Origin: Cylindrodendrum hubeiense
Lineage: Eukaryota > Ascomycota > Sordariomycetes > Hypocreales > Nectriaceae
Reading direction: 5' to 3'
DNA length: 64,000 bases
Assembly (NCBI GenBank): GCA_014621425.1
Contig: JAANBB010000057.1
Coordinates: 62,001-126,000, forward strand
The position numbers were made by a program, and so were the translations under genes. Positions 46,426 through 58,946 of this stretch are shown piece after piece; position 1 is the first letter of the stretch; each line of letters opens with the position of its first letter. The notes below the pieces were generated by a model. That model was not told the origin of the DNA and made no database searches. It was given only the letters and a program-made list of their open reading frames with translations.

Positions 46426-48134
46426 TCTCGTGGGTGGGTAACCTGGAGGCTGAGACGGGCTCTGCGGAGGCTGAACATGGTTGTAGCATGTACCGGCAGT
46501 CGGGTATGACACTGAACCGGTCGGAGAGGCACCTGGGATCTCAGGGTATACTGTCGGTCTCGAGTCTCGCCTTTGTCAGTAAGTGTCACAAACGGACCGA
46601 ACAAAGTCTCGGAGAGGCATCTTTCGAGTTTTCGTGGCCGGTGTGCTCCTCGATAAGCTGTGCAATTGAATAATCTCAAATTCTTGCCGAGTAGCGTATT
46701 TAGCCTCACACTGGAATAGCAGTGATGAGGGGAGTAAGTCCGTGATGTGGTCTGTTAAGGTGATTGAGGTAGCATGAATGCTGGGCGGCCTGCTGAAACG
46801 GGGATGCCCAATTTATCGGTTCTAAAAACTCGAGGCATGAGTTCCCCTCTTCAAAGCCATGAAAGGTCTCGCCCGTACTCTAGGCAGCCGAATGTGTCTC
46901 TAAGCGTCACTGTCTTAAATCTTTCACCGGGAGTTGTCAGACGATAGCCCATCGGCATGGGTTCTTTGGATTTTGCTTCTTCTTGCTACGCACACCGAAG
47001 TTTGTATCTCTTGTGAAAATGCTTTTGGGGCTGTATGGAACAAATCGGATCTGAACCGGGGTACAGCGCAGTTAGCAGATGCCTCATCTGCAGTTGAGCT
47101 GCCCATAGACAGATCAGTACCTGTCAAACTTGGGGGGCTTTCGAGCTGCCCCACAAGCATTTGCACCTCAAAGAGATACGAGATGTAACAACCATACAGC
47201 AGTCAGTTGTACCTTGGTGCCTACGTATGCTTGCTCAGCCCCTGTTGAGTCAGGCCGGGGCGTTCAGCCGAAAACCCATCATTCGCAACATGTGAGGCGG
47301 TTTGTCTCAAAACACAGCCTCCTCAAGCTAGAAGGCCAGCCACGGCTTTTACTACCCAATCATTCCATGCCAGCAGGTCACTATAATGCGCAGCCCAGTG
47401 GTAATGACGCGTGCAAGGAGCCTCAGGGTGTGAGGTGGGAGTGGCAAGAGTGGGTATGCTGGGCGAAAATGTCAAGCTGCGGTAGAAACACCCGGCTTCC
47501 CCCATTTCAGTCACGTTGACATTAGTACCTGCTTAGTCTTGCTTGACGATCAATACAGCATGCACTTCCAGCTTGAACCCCCCCTTGGAAGGCGAGCTCG
47601 AAGTTCTTGGATCACTTAGCAGCCCATCCCATATCCCACTACGTTGAAATACGTGTTTCGGGAGATCTAAGACTGAATAATGGCCGATGATTATAAGGCC
47701 GCAGATGGTATACACTAAAGGCAGTACATAAAGTAATTGGTGGGCTGAAGAAGGCCCAACTCCTCAATGTCCCTCGCCCCATTGTAGACTCTCTTCCAGT
47801 CCCCACCCCGCGATAGGTATGTGAAAGGACGCTCGGCCGATCCTCATTCACTGTCATATGTTTAATAATATCCCAATACAGACACTGTATTGCATGCCCT
47901 TTTACCTATATTATGGCTGGTTTGCTTAGCCCAAATCCAGAACTGTTCAAGTTCGGCTCAGCGTTGGTTCACACACGCCCACCCTTGCCCTGGAGTTTAG
48001 AGGCGCAGCTAAGAGGGATTAAAGCTCGCTGTTTTTGAAAGGGGTTTTGGTGTTCAATATACTAGTTTTATATTTGAAATTATCATATTTATGTTTGACA
48101 AAACTTTGAGATCATCGTCTCTAGTCGCTGCTCT
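46426..48134. other. intergenic region, 1.7 kb
   Basis: It may contain the 5' exon and promoter of the preceding gene. Small frames on both strands between 46930 and 47860 have no domain or splice support. No RNA gene was confirmed. Confidence 0.45.
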
Positions 48135-51100
48135 CTAGATACCAGAGCTCGCTAGACACTCTAGGGGATCCACTGCTAACTCCAAGAAGCTTCCAAACGC
48201 ATAACTTTCTCGTACTGGGTCTATGTCTACCTTCAGTGGTTCAGGGTCAAGCCGATCTGTAAGCAACGACACAACTACGTCCCGGTACGTCGTGCCCATC
48301 CGATACCCAAGCCGCGGGATATACTTATCGACCACCAACTTCCGCAGCTCGTGCGGTTTCATTATTCGAGCAGGACCTCGCTTCGTGATCTCTGATAACG
48401 GCATCCAGAGCCCAATCTCAAGAAGAACTAGCCCAAAGGTGTAGTAGTCATACCCACGGCGAAATAATTCTGTCTTCTCGTAGTCAGGGTGGCGATAGTC
48501 AAGGAATTCCCCCCCTGTGCTGGGCCCTTGGGTGTGCCACGTCTGTCCACCTGGCCGGCTTTTATTCAGTCCCACAATATAAGGCTTACGGATCGTATTC
48601 TTGTTTGTGGAAGTAGCAGGAGTCTTCCCGAAACGGGAAGGTGAACCAAAGTAGACCATGTTATTCGAGTGGAAGTTCTCGTGCAGCCATCCAGTGCCGT
48701 GGAATTCGACCAGAAAGCCGGCTAACGAGCTGGCCAACGCGAACTTGTCACCCAGATTAGGCTGGGAATGTGGGTTCGCCCTCAGATCATCATGGGAAGG
48801 AAGAAGACTCATCAACGTATAGATCTGTTGACTCTGCTGAGTACTGGTTGTGGAGGGAGACGTGGATTCTGGTGCACGATAGACGAATGAGTAGCCCAAT
48901 TCGCTCCCCTCACTTCCCGTCTCAAAGAACCCAAGGCAATCGAGCAAGCGAAGATTTGATGGCCGGGGTTGTACGTTGAAACATTTAGCCTTTCGTGCCA
49001 TGACAAGTATTCTCTCGTCTGGGGGGATCTTCTCCCAGCTCGGGTCGTAGAACATGGACTCAATCAGGACACGAGTATTTCCCTGGAATGTTCCCAACCT
49101 GTGTCCGTAAGATTGTTTAGTACTTGATCTATCCGGCTTCGGAATATCGGATGCAGGAATAACAAGACCACGAAGCTCAACACGGTTGGTGGGATTATCC
49201 GTCATCTCCAGACGGATTTTCTTTATCATAAGCAAAGCAGCACCATGTTGATACGTAAGGGATTCTTGAGATGCTAACTGATGTTCCATGTTGGTAAGCT
49301 GATCTATGTCGTTGGTTTTACCAAGCATCGAGCGAACCCAAATACGCTCCGCCTTTCGGACTTCGTGTTCTGGAAGCAAACACCAAAGCCTCTGCACAAG
49401 CTTCTGAATGTCTGAACAAAGCAGATTTTGTGCACTTTCTACAGAGGTTTGAGTTTCTTCAGGAGTCGCCAGTGTCCCATGTTGGAACGTAGGGCTGGCC
49501 GAGGACTCATGCATTGCCGCTGTAGACTTTTGCGAATTGGGCTCAAATGCGTCGAAAGCCAGCGGTATCTCGTTTCCGCAATGCGCAAGAGGTGTGGAGT
49601 ACATTTGAAGTGTTTGCAGTATATCTGAAACAGTGTAGAGATACTCCTTGCCGTGTTGGTCTGCTAATTCCGCCATAGAACGGTCGATGGTGGTTGAAAA
49701 GATACCAAGGACACTACCAAAGGCTCGGAGGCGTTCCCGTTCAAACCACAGATTCATCAGCTGGGCATGAATTGGAACTCCATTGTCAACATTAACAAAC
49801 TGGTTCAAGGCTTCAAGTGCTTCTAATACGTGTGATTTCAAGCTCAAATGGCTCAGATGTAGGCGTGCATGGGATATTTTCGGCCGCATGTCCATCGACG
49901 TGAGGAGTGAGAGTATAAGTTGGACGAGCGGCTGATTCAGAGCCGGCCAACTGCGACCGTTGGACAAAGACAAAACCCATGTTTCAACAGCTGGTTTGAT
50001 TGTGGAATCATGGTAAAAGAAACTTGTTGAAATGTTACTGGAAGCTGTTGGCGTCAGCCGAGTAGCACGGAACCTTTCCAGACCGACGGTCCCAAGGTAA
50101 GCGAATGTCACGATCTCCGCCGCTAGACATCCAAAAGCCCAGACATCAATCGCCCGGCCCACATCACGGGTGACAAAGTTTTCGTCCATGGCCTCGGGCG
50201 CGGAGTAGTCACCTTTCACGCCTTTGATGCGCGTTGTCGACCCGTCTTCCCTGGGCCGGACTCTACCCATCCCAAAGTCTGCGAGCCAGAGAGTGCCAGT
50301 GCTGACCAAGATGTTTTCTGGTCGGAGATCGTGATGATATCCTATGCCATGGAACTCGACGCCTTCGGTCTTGTCGGAGATGCGTACATCGTGTGCGCGC
50401 TCGAGAGCCGAAGCCAGACCGTGGAGGGCAGAGACGTAGGTGGAGATCCGATTGAAGCGGCCGTAGGGCTCCGGACGCTTGAAAAGTTCCGCCAAATTCA
50501 TATCTAGACACGGAAAAAGGAGACAATGATTCCGGCCCTGGATATATGAACCAAGAAGAGGAACAATATTTGGGTGTCGTGGATGGTTGATCAAACGGAG
50601 ACATCTTTTCTCCGATTTAAAGAGCGCCTTGCGGCGTTGTTCAGGGACAGGAGTGTCTTCCCGCAGAGTTTTCCGGACTACCACCACATTCCTGGTCTAC
50701 CATCAATTAGATACTGTCCTGGTCGACGTGTTGTTGTGCTGACTTACATCATGAGGGAAGAAATCCTGCAAGCTTGGTTGGATCTCGAGTCTCTCGACGG
50801 TGCCGAAGCCGCCTGAGATGGGTGGCCCCAACTGCCTGACGAATGGTAGAATCCTAGACTCGGGGATCACTGTGTCCATGCCAGAATGAAGTATATACGG
50901 CAAAAACTCCCATTGCACCTGGAGAAACGCGAGGGCAAACCCGGGGGCAACGGTGTCGGCGAACTCGGCCCCGAGCGGCAAGCGACCGAGGCAGCCATGG
51001 CGGCGGAAGTTGACCACGGCGTCGGCACATTTGATCCAAACCAAGATGGCAAAGGTCGTAACGGCGAGTTTGTGGCTCTGGATGTCGACTGCGAGGCCCA

Positions 51101-51278
51101 GTCGGTCCTCAACCTCGCAGTGCAGCTCACCGATGGCGGCGGTGATGGCGGCGGGAGTGAAAATGGTCTCCAGGCTCGACGGTGGTACGAAGTATCGGCG
51201 GTCAAGTGCGAGGATACGATTATACTGGATCTGCTCCCACAGAGCGTTGATCGTCCTTCGTTCGTTTTGCTGCGTCAT
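48135..51278 (-). CDS. large protein with active kinase and C-terminal pseudokinase domain
   Basis: Two exons, 51278-50748 and 50696-48135 (51-bp intron, phase 0), give 1,030 residues from the ATG at 51278. The first 140 residues are helical and unnamed. A kinase domain follows: glycine loop ISGGFGTV at the end of exon 1, VVRK lysine near 186, YHHDLRPENIL near 297-306, DFG at 317-319 and APE at 343-345. A helical middle of about 300 residues comes next. A second kinase-shaped domain (about 720-1,000) is degenerate: WLHENFHSNNMVYF stands for the HRD loop and VGLNKSRP for DFG, while YDYYTFGLVLLEIGLWMPL is retained. This second domain resembles the pseudokinase of the nearby HeLo protein. The intron removes the junction between the glycine loop and the lysine strand, confirming the splice. 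Confidence 0.87.
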
Positions 51279-51782
51279 GTTGGTCAACTAGTGATATGGG
51301 AGGAGGGCAGTCGATCCTCAGCGGGCCGACCTTCGAGATTAATGAACCAGGTGAAGATCGTAGAGAGGTCAAAAGGTCAAAATCTCAACCCAATCAGTAC
51401 TAGAAACGATGAGGCACAAAATGGCCTGCCTGATTGCACCAGCATCACGTGGTTGAGATATGGGCGGTGCAGCGATACGCCACAGAAAAGCGTCTGATTT
51501 ACGCAGATGTCCCTCAAGAGCGATGGATTATTCGTCGTATATGAGGGTTGGAGCCGGGTGGATCAATCATCGTCATGTAGTGGTCCGAGAGTCTGATGTA
51601 ACACATTCTCTTTTATCCTTTATTTGATATGATGTACCAATCTGGTACCGTAGTATTATGGTTCGAAGCCCTGCCATTGCCCTTCGGGCCTCCATGAGCA
51701 CCTCATGTACATCCCCGCACGGCAAGTATCGGCTACTTGGGTCATGGCGATGGCCCCATCAATGGCGTTCGCCCGGGTTCCC
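51279..51782. other. intergenic region
   Basis: This 0.5-kb gap carries the promoter of the two-kinase gene and the 3' end of the small three-exon gene. Nothing else seen. Confidence 0.5.
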
Positions 51783-52108
51783 TCATTCGTGCGACGTCAC
51801 CGAGTCGATTTCAGTCTTGAAAGTTTCGGGGAGGTTAGTCGAAAATAAAACCGACCGCGGAACTGACCGCGGAGGCTGGATAGATATGGGGCGGATACCT
51901 GTGTAAGCGCTCTGGCTGCCTTGACTTCGATGGCATCCGAACCGACCTGTCGCGCAGACATGCCTCAGTCATTTCCAAGACGCAATCTATTCGGGATGGA
52001 AAGACCTACCGTCATAGTGTAGGAGGTGCCAAAGTTGGTATCCAGCAGCGATTTGAGAGCTGCCAGCTGGATATACTGGCTGGGAAAGTTACTAAGGACG
52101 TCGGCCAT
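51783..52108 (-). CDS. small conserved-type fungal protein, 59 residues, three exons
   Basis: Exons in gene order, 52108-52010, 51946-51899 and 51815-51783, are all in phase 0, with introns of 63 and 83 bp. The second intron has a GACTAAC branch site. The frame reads MADVLSNFPSQYIQLAALKS, then LLDTNFGTSYTMT, VGSDAIEVKAARALTQ and TEIDSVTSHE before TGA. The composition (amphipathic helix, a short strand pair, an acidic C-terminal helix) resembles small fungal proteins of the type LKxLLxxxFG...Y.v.v....y.l.APR.LT..E. The ATG lies near a row of pyrimidines and is divergent from the CorA-like gene. No function known. Three phase-0 exons fitting exactly is the main evidence. Confidence 0.6.
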
Positions 52109-52494
52109 TATACTTGTGTGCAATAACGAGATGCGGAAGCGAGTAGTCAAGGATGGCAAGATGGGAAAGAAAATCAGGAGACAAATCCCAAAACTTGGGC
52201 TTTTAATTTCCCCCGCTGTTGAAAATCCAGCCCCAACGTGAGCCGAAAAGCGATTCGCTGCGCCTGCGTTCCGTTGGTTGTTGGTTGCCTCGCATGTCGC
52301 CACTGGCCGCCTGAAGTCCGCCGCGGCCCATCCCAGACAGGCCGCCTTGGGGGCGGTGCAGCTGGCGCTTAGCTGGTAACTATATTAACAATGAAAGACT
52401 TCGGACGCGGCTTCCCAGCCTGGTCTCGTATCATTGCCATCTTTGCATTCCCATCTGTCGAAGAAAACATTGCTGACGCTGAAAGACCGACAAG
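52109..52494. other. divergent promoter region
   Basis: The gap between the small minus-strand gene and the plus-strand CorA-like pseudogene; it contains both 5' flanks. No other feature. Confidence 0.45.
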
Positions 52495-54427
52495 ATGTGC
52501 CCTGAAACGCCATGTTCTTACCCGATCTGCCTGCCACGCAGCGCGATCGACGCGATCGACTTGCGGAGCTACCACCGAGACCTCATCCAGAGAGCTGCCG
52601 AACTCTTCGTTGCCGATGAAACTGCCTGCAGCCTCGAGCTTCGTGAGCTTTGGGCAGAAACATCAGCTGGATGTGCGAAGAACGGCAGCGGCGCCATCGT
52701 GAAGGCGCAGACTCGACCAGCTGAAGGATCAGCTACAGCATCACGGACCATCCCTACGGCTGATAGCCTCCAAGAGGTGCTGGGAGTAAGAGGCCCCTTC
52801 CGGACCCGGTATGGCCCTCGAACGTCTAGCCGCTGTCTAACAAGGGATGCAGATGAAATTACAACCCAGAGCCACGCGCATATTGTAGGTTTTGGTCAGA
52901 TCCATTGGTTTGACTAATACGGGACTTCATCCAGGCTGACAAGAGCTTTTAGCACGATCCGTCGAAGCAATTCGTGGAGCCGTATGAAAATCACACTCGG
53001 AATGTTTCAATCACTCTGTTCTGCTTATCATGTCACGCCTCGAATTTTGGATCTTGTCCGCGGAATGCGGTCCAAGTCGTTCGCGACAGACGAACACTTG
53101 ATGAGCTGCCACATCTCCTCGCAGCCATCCTCATCGTTGGAGCACATGGTAGCGGCGGATGGGGCGAATCTATCACAAATAGGATCTTCAGACTTTGGTA
53201 CGCTATTATCGTTCAAACAACCCATCAATCCTTATTACCAAATCTTGATATTAATTGATGCTGGTTGAGATAGAAATCTGCTATAATCTTCGACACTTTG
53301 AGCGACACGGTCGCGATCTACAGGACCCATGGTCCTGTCGCCAGTCGGTCATTCACCAAAGATATTATTCTTCTAGCTTCGCATCTTCTTGGATCGTTAT
53401 CCAACCACCAGCCCGGTGGGAGACTGGTTTGGAAGATATGAAGACGACGTGTGGCGTCCATCCACTGTCCCTTCATCTCCGAGCACTGTCATCGGCTACT
53501 TCAAACAACACCGAGTACCTAGAATACTTGAGCTCTAACATAGCATCATTGGTAAGAGTTGAATACTTACAACAGAGTGATCATAATGCTGACTCGCAGC
53601 GTTGATAGGAACGCCAAGTTACGTTTCAGAAGCCCATCGCCGAGTTCGAATTCGACTTCAACTTCAACCAAAGCGCCCAGGGGCTTCGAAGAAAACTCTA
53701 CCGCATGAAGACCGTGCTTGAAGGCACATTGCGAACCCTATCTGCCATACATTCCCAAGCCAAGGAGATTGAGAAACAGAGAAACGTGACACCTGAGCTT
53801 CACGACCTGTTTTTACGCGAGCTCGATAGCATCTCACGAGACTTGAAGTCTCACTGTTCCACTGCCGAAGAACTCTTGAATATCTCCGCAGATATTAAAA
53901 GCACGGTATGTTCCTATGCCCGTGTTATTTGTTTTCTTTCTCCTCGCTAAATCTAGTCGATCACAGATACATTCTATCATCAACTTCAAAAACCAAGATA
54001 TCCTCAACCATAACGAAGTACAGCTTAAAGTCATTGCAGAGAAGAGCGTGAGCGACTCTGAGTCCGTCAAGTTGTTGTCCGAGCTCAGCTATAAGGATTC
54101 ACGCACTATGCGCATCACTAGCGTTATCGCCCTGATTTATCTCCCCACCAATCTTGTCCTGGTACGTTGATCAAGTTCGCCCGTTTCATATCACCTATTG
54201 TCAAAACTAACAGCCTTCAGACATTCTTCAGCACATCATTTATCGAGATGCTGGGCTCTGTAAACAGCAACGACGAGAATGCGGCACCACGCAAGGACGC
54301 CCAGTTAGTGATTCATAAGCAGGTATGGGTTTTACTTCCATGCATGATAAGCCTTGCCATTGTGACCTGGAGCTGGTTTTTCCTTTGGAACCGAGGTTGG
54401 AGATCTAGAAGCACATCTAAGTGCTGA
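52495..54427 (+). pseudogene. CorA-like fungal membrane protein, decayed at the 5' end
   Basis: The 3' part is a clean set of exons: 52984 region to 53197, 53274-53551, 53609-53905, 53967-54161 and 54221-54427, reading through with proper donors and acceptors. It shows ITLGMFQSLCSAYHVTPRILD, EICYNLRHFERHGRDLQDPW, a coiled region (MKTVLEGTLRTLSAIHSQAKE), then two C-terminal membrane helices (RITSVIALIYLPTNLVL and VWVLLPCMISLAIVTWSWFF). This is the layout of fungal CorA-like proteins. The 5' part (IDAIDLRSYHRDLIQRAAEL) is recognisable but cannot be joined in one frame. Near 52700-52710 the sense frame shifts, and at 52853-52855 the only frame that splices correctly downstream meets TGA. I therefore call it a pseudogene. 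An unusual splice pattern is the alternative. Confidence 0.6.
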
Positions 54428-54816
54428 AGATTAGAATCGCTCAGCTGGTTTCTTTCATTTTAGTGCGAGGACGCCGGAGGCACAACGCAGGGAAATACTT
54501 GGAGATGTCTGCTCGAAGAAGCCACATTCAGTGCAAGAGAAACTTTGGTAACTAGAACTACTTGGCCACACTCTATAATGCGACCCCTGGTTATCTATCC
54601 CCATGCAGCTTTAACAAAGTTTGTTATCCGGAGTAAACGGCATCACCATTCATATTAGACATTGAAATGTCACATAGGTCGAACAGTTAGGACCGAATAA
54701 AAGGCATTGTGTGATATTGGACGCTACCAAATCACTTGTCGAGTTACCTGATTCCCGCTACGTAAGCTCAGGTCAAGGGTTTCCCAATGAAGAGTGTATG
54801 TTCCAAGAGTAGATGA
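54428..54816. other. intergenic region between convergent genes
   Basis: The gap between the 3' ends of the CorA-like pseudogene and the kinase-TPR gene. No feature recognised. Confidence 0.5.
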
Positions 54817-57800
54817 TCACACTATGTGGATTCCCATACGTCGCATTCGCAACACCCAATCCCTCAACTTTGTCCTATCTTCATTGAGCTTGACACGGCT
54901 CCACGCCTTGCTCAATCCAGCGAGTCGGAATACTTTGTCCCAGATGGAATGCGGCGATGCATAGAGAGCAATCTGCATAACAGCTTCTCTATCATATTTA
55001 TACTCAGACCCCAAGCGTTTCACGCCTTTGGACATCAATGCCTTCGTCTTTCCAAATCGTGCGAGGTACATACTCGCTGCTGATTCGGCGGAATCCCAAT
55101 CACCCGCAGATGCTCCGCAAAAAGCGATGACTTGAGCAATGAAAAGAATCTCTTCTTCGTCGTCTGGGAAGCGGCTCAGAGCCCAGTTAAGTGCCGTGGT
55201 AGCAGCACCTTTAGCTTGTTCGTGACATTTCACCGCACACAGGGAGACGGCGAGGGCTGCTAGCACCGAGACTCCTTCAGAACCATCTTCATGTTCGCTG
55301 TCCTTGTGAAGCTGTGGCAGAATTGCTTTGACGACTTCGATTTGAAGCCTGATGGCCATATATGGTTGCTGGCCGTGAAAGTACATCCCGGCCAGCCCCT
55401 TCGTAGACTGTAAAACCTCTTCGGAATCGCCACCAGCAACATCTCGTAGCTGATCAAGGAGGCCGTTGAAGAAGACACATGTATCTGATGATATTCGGCC
55501 TTTGGAGTAGGTGGTAACATTTTCCAGAAGCTCTTTCAGACAATGCACTCTGCTGTTTTTTTCCAGATCCGCTATCTTCGTCACAGCACGTCTCTGAATC
55601 TCCTCTGCGGCTTCTCTCAGGCCCATCCTGGTCTGAATAAGACCGATAGACACTTCATCGATGATCGTCTGTGGATTTCCTGCGCCATGTACTGCAAGCT
55701 GGACAGAAAGAGCCTCCTCATAGATTTTTAGGCTTTCTTCAAAATGCCCTGCCGTAAATCGGATTTCGGCCAGGCATCGTAGAGCAGCGATGGTCTCAGG
55801 ATGCTCGGCACCAAGATTCTCCTTCGCTTCCGCACAGCATAGTGTCTGCATTTCCACCGCTTGTTCGTGCTGGTCCCGATCGGACAAATAAGATGCCAAC
55901 TCGGAAAGACGAGCTACAGCATCCGGCGATCGTCTACCGTTGAGAACGCACGAGTTCTCTAGCGCAAGTCTATACAACAGCTCAGCCCGATCGGAGTTCT
56001 CGCTAGCCGCATAGGTGTTGGCGAGGTTTCCCATACATAGGATGGTTATCCAATTTCCCGGGCCCAATTGCCTCATGCACCTGGCGAGACACAGCTCTTC
56101 GAGCGTTTGCGCGCGGTCAAACTCGGAGGTATTGTGCAGGCCTGCTGCACAGTTGACAGTCGCTAGAAGACTTTCTGGAGACTCCTTCATACTGCTAGTG
56201 CTCTGTAGACTATCCATGACTCTCTCTAGAAGCTGTTGTCCGTCGTAGATCCTTCCGACCTTGACATATAGGAGGGCAAGGTTCTGCATCATCGATTTGG
56301 TGTCAGGATCTTGAATTGGGCCACTATCGTTCACCAAAGAGTGATCGAAGTTCTCCTCGAGCAGAACTAGCGCCTTATCCCATTCCTCCTGTTCGTAGTA
56401 ATTCAGGCCAAGGAGATACTTTGCATTCGTCACAACAGGGTGTTTCTCGCCCAGCACAGGAACTGCCATCTCCAAGAGTCCGCTCACTCTAGTTTCTGTC
56501 TCGTCTAGTCGGCCGAGGAAATGGATACACTCCAAGTGCTGCATTAAATAGGCGAGGGTATGGGGGTGGTCACGCCCATTGACATTTTGCGCAGCTCGCC
56601 AGGTGTTGCGGGACAGACTTTCGAGAAGGGGCAGTTTATGCTGTTGCTTCAGAACTTCTCCCAGATAGTATCTGCTCTTGAGCGTATGCGGGTGTAGTGG
56701 CCCAAAGAAGCGGGTTTGGATTCTAATGGATCGCCGGAGGCAGCGTTCGGCCTCATTCCATTTCCCCCGCGCGGAGTAGACTCTACTCCTGGCTTCCAAC
56801 GCCCACCCTCTCACAGGATGATGGCGGCCGATTGTGGGATTCTGCAAGCATGATTTTTCTGCGATGATAGCGCATTTCTCAGCTGGTTGGAAGCGACCAA
56901 GGGCACATAGGCAGCCCACTAAGGATATGCGAAGCTGGATAGTGGTCGGGTGTTTCGGCCCATAACCATACGAGAAGTCGTTTTCCTTAATAAGATCCTC
57001 ATACAATGAACATGCTTTTTTCCAGTCACTCGATCTTTTTGCCAATATTCCCAACTGATGCCGAAGCTCGAACGCGATGTTGTGCGTATGTCCAAGCACG
57101 GCTTCAATTCTTTGAAGTTCTTGCGATAGCTCGATCTCGGCCTTTTCTATATCATCTGAGTGCGAAAAGAATCCGAAGTCGGCAGTACCATAGTACATCA
57201 TAATTCTGAGCGTCCAGTTGTTGTACACCTTTTGGAGCGACTCAGAACGGAGGGATTCTAGTTGGTCGTCTAGATCTTGCTTAGTTAGCCCGGTATCCCC
57301 GAGCCGGCTCAGAGCAGACTCTTGATCGCTTGGGCCTCCAAGCCCGAGATGTTTGCAAGTGGCCACGACGATTGAGGCGGCACGAGAACATCTGTTGCAG
57401 TGAGGCGACAAGGCCTCAAGTTCGGATTGCTCTACAAGATATCTTCGGAGTCGAAAATCAGGAAACTTCATCAACTCGCGAAATGAACGCGGCAGCTATG
57501 GCCTGGATTAGCTGCGGATCATTTCACGAAAATGATTTAATACAGGGACTTACGTCAAAGACTGGGTGATCTGCAACGGAGAACGGCTTTGGGGGACGCC
57601 ATGGGTTGTAAACTGTAGGCATCGAGCTGTCCGATTGTATCAGCAAGACTGAATGAAGTTGGCCGGCATTTGAGAGTTGAGAAAAAAGTCAGGAATGGCA
57701 AAAAAGAAAAAGGTGAGGTGTTAGTAATTATACTTACGTTGATAAATCGAGTATTGTGAAAAGATCATCGACACTGTCCTCTCGTTTTGATGGGTCAGTG

Positions 57801-58946
57801 TCCAAACTTCGGTCAAAGAGACAGACGAGAAGGTCTGCGAGGTTCGCGGGAAGACTCGAATCGCTTTGAACAACATTAATTGCTGCTTCTTTCAAGAGAT
57901 TATACTTTTTCAGTGCTAATAGCCTTTCCAAGGTCCTGGTGAAATATGGTGTTGTATCATGGGCGCCACCAGGGGACCCAGGTTCGTCAATGTCCATTGA
58001 GTCGGTTCCATCATCCTCGATCAGTTTCTCGTAAAAGACAACCCAGACGCAGAGCATGCCGAGGGAGAATATTTCAGCCTTCACAGCTGCGTCAAACGAC
58101 ACTTCTCGGTGGCTTAATTCTGGAGCACGCCATGGTTCCTTTGATGCCGGTGTCACGTAGGGTTCCTCATCTGTAATTAGCGTGGCACACCCAAAGTCAG
58201 TAAGCCGGGGAATAAGTGTGCCCTCCGATTCGTGATCTTTAAAAACGAGAACGTTGTCGGGACTTAAATCACCGTGGATGGTGCCTTGAACCGGCGTGTG
58301 GTTAGCCCAGTGACACGATGGCGACAAAGTGCCAAATGAACTCACGGTTGCGATGAAGAACCAAAAGACCACGGGCAATTTGGGCGCATAATCTCAGTCT
58401 ATCAATGAGACTGAGTTTGTTGCCGTAGTTGGATACATATCCAGCTAGATCTCCGAACGAAGCCCTTTCGAAGACGAGGACTGGGGTGAAATCAGTCAAT
58501 CGAATGCGCTCCCAACAGACGCCCTCTACAGCAATAATGTAGGGGCACTCTCGGATGGCCGGCTCGGTGAGAATTAGAATCTCTGCCATGAGGCCACGAT
58601 ACATCTTCTCCAACGCTTCATCGTCAATAGGAAAACGCAGTGTGGAACCGCCCGTAGCCGCCCACTTCCACCGCTTGAACACGAGGCCGAGGCTGCTGGT
58701 TAGGTCCGACTGATACACCGACCCTTGCCCACCTCTGCCCGTCTCACCGAGCCCCGCCGACCAGGTGATTGGGAAGAAGTCGACTTCCCGTGCCTGGCAC
58801 AGAGATATGAAGGCCCAGAAGTTGTAGGGCTGGTCCCGATCCGCCCAGGCAGAAGTGTCGCTTATCCCGTATACCGGCGTGGCCTGGGAGCTCAGTAAGT
58901 CCGAGAAGGAAAACTGGTCGGCGAATGATGACGACGGGAACTCCAT
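54817..58946 (-). CDS. protein kinase - TPR fusion protein
   Basis: Four exons in gene order, 58946-58346, 58284-57738, 57626-57554 and 57495-54817, keep one frame and give 1,299 residues. The N-terminal kinase has a glycine loop GRGGQGSVY (70-78), lysine in LVFKRW (91), a catalytic loop TIHGDLSPDNVL (202-213; HGD instead of HRD), DFG (230-232) and WRAPE near 250. From about residue 430 a long array of TPR-like helix pairs follows (for example KACSLYEDLIKEND, HPTTIQLRISLVGCLCALGRF, WNEAERCLRRSIRIQTRFFG, FEESLKIYEEALSV), as in kinesin-light-chain-type fungal NLR tails. The small third exon (73 bp) joins the two halves; without it they look like two genes. The kinase probably retains activity. 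Pairing with TPRs in place of an NTPase suggests a recognition/signalling receptor. Confidence 0.84.

Noticed and set aside
46575..46620. possible 5' exon with MPLRDFVR before the proline-rich gene
   Set aside because: The intron it would need is only 27 bp, too short to be spliced.
47030..47105. tRNA-like stretch on the minus strand with GGTTCAGATCC
   Set aside because: The conserved A58 position is wrong and the arms do not pair.
51655..51680. GGTTCGAAG motif resembling a tRNA B box
   Set aside because: No A box or acceptor stem lies upstream at a usable distance.
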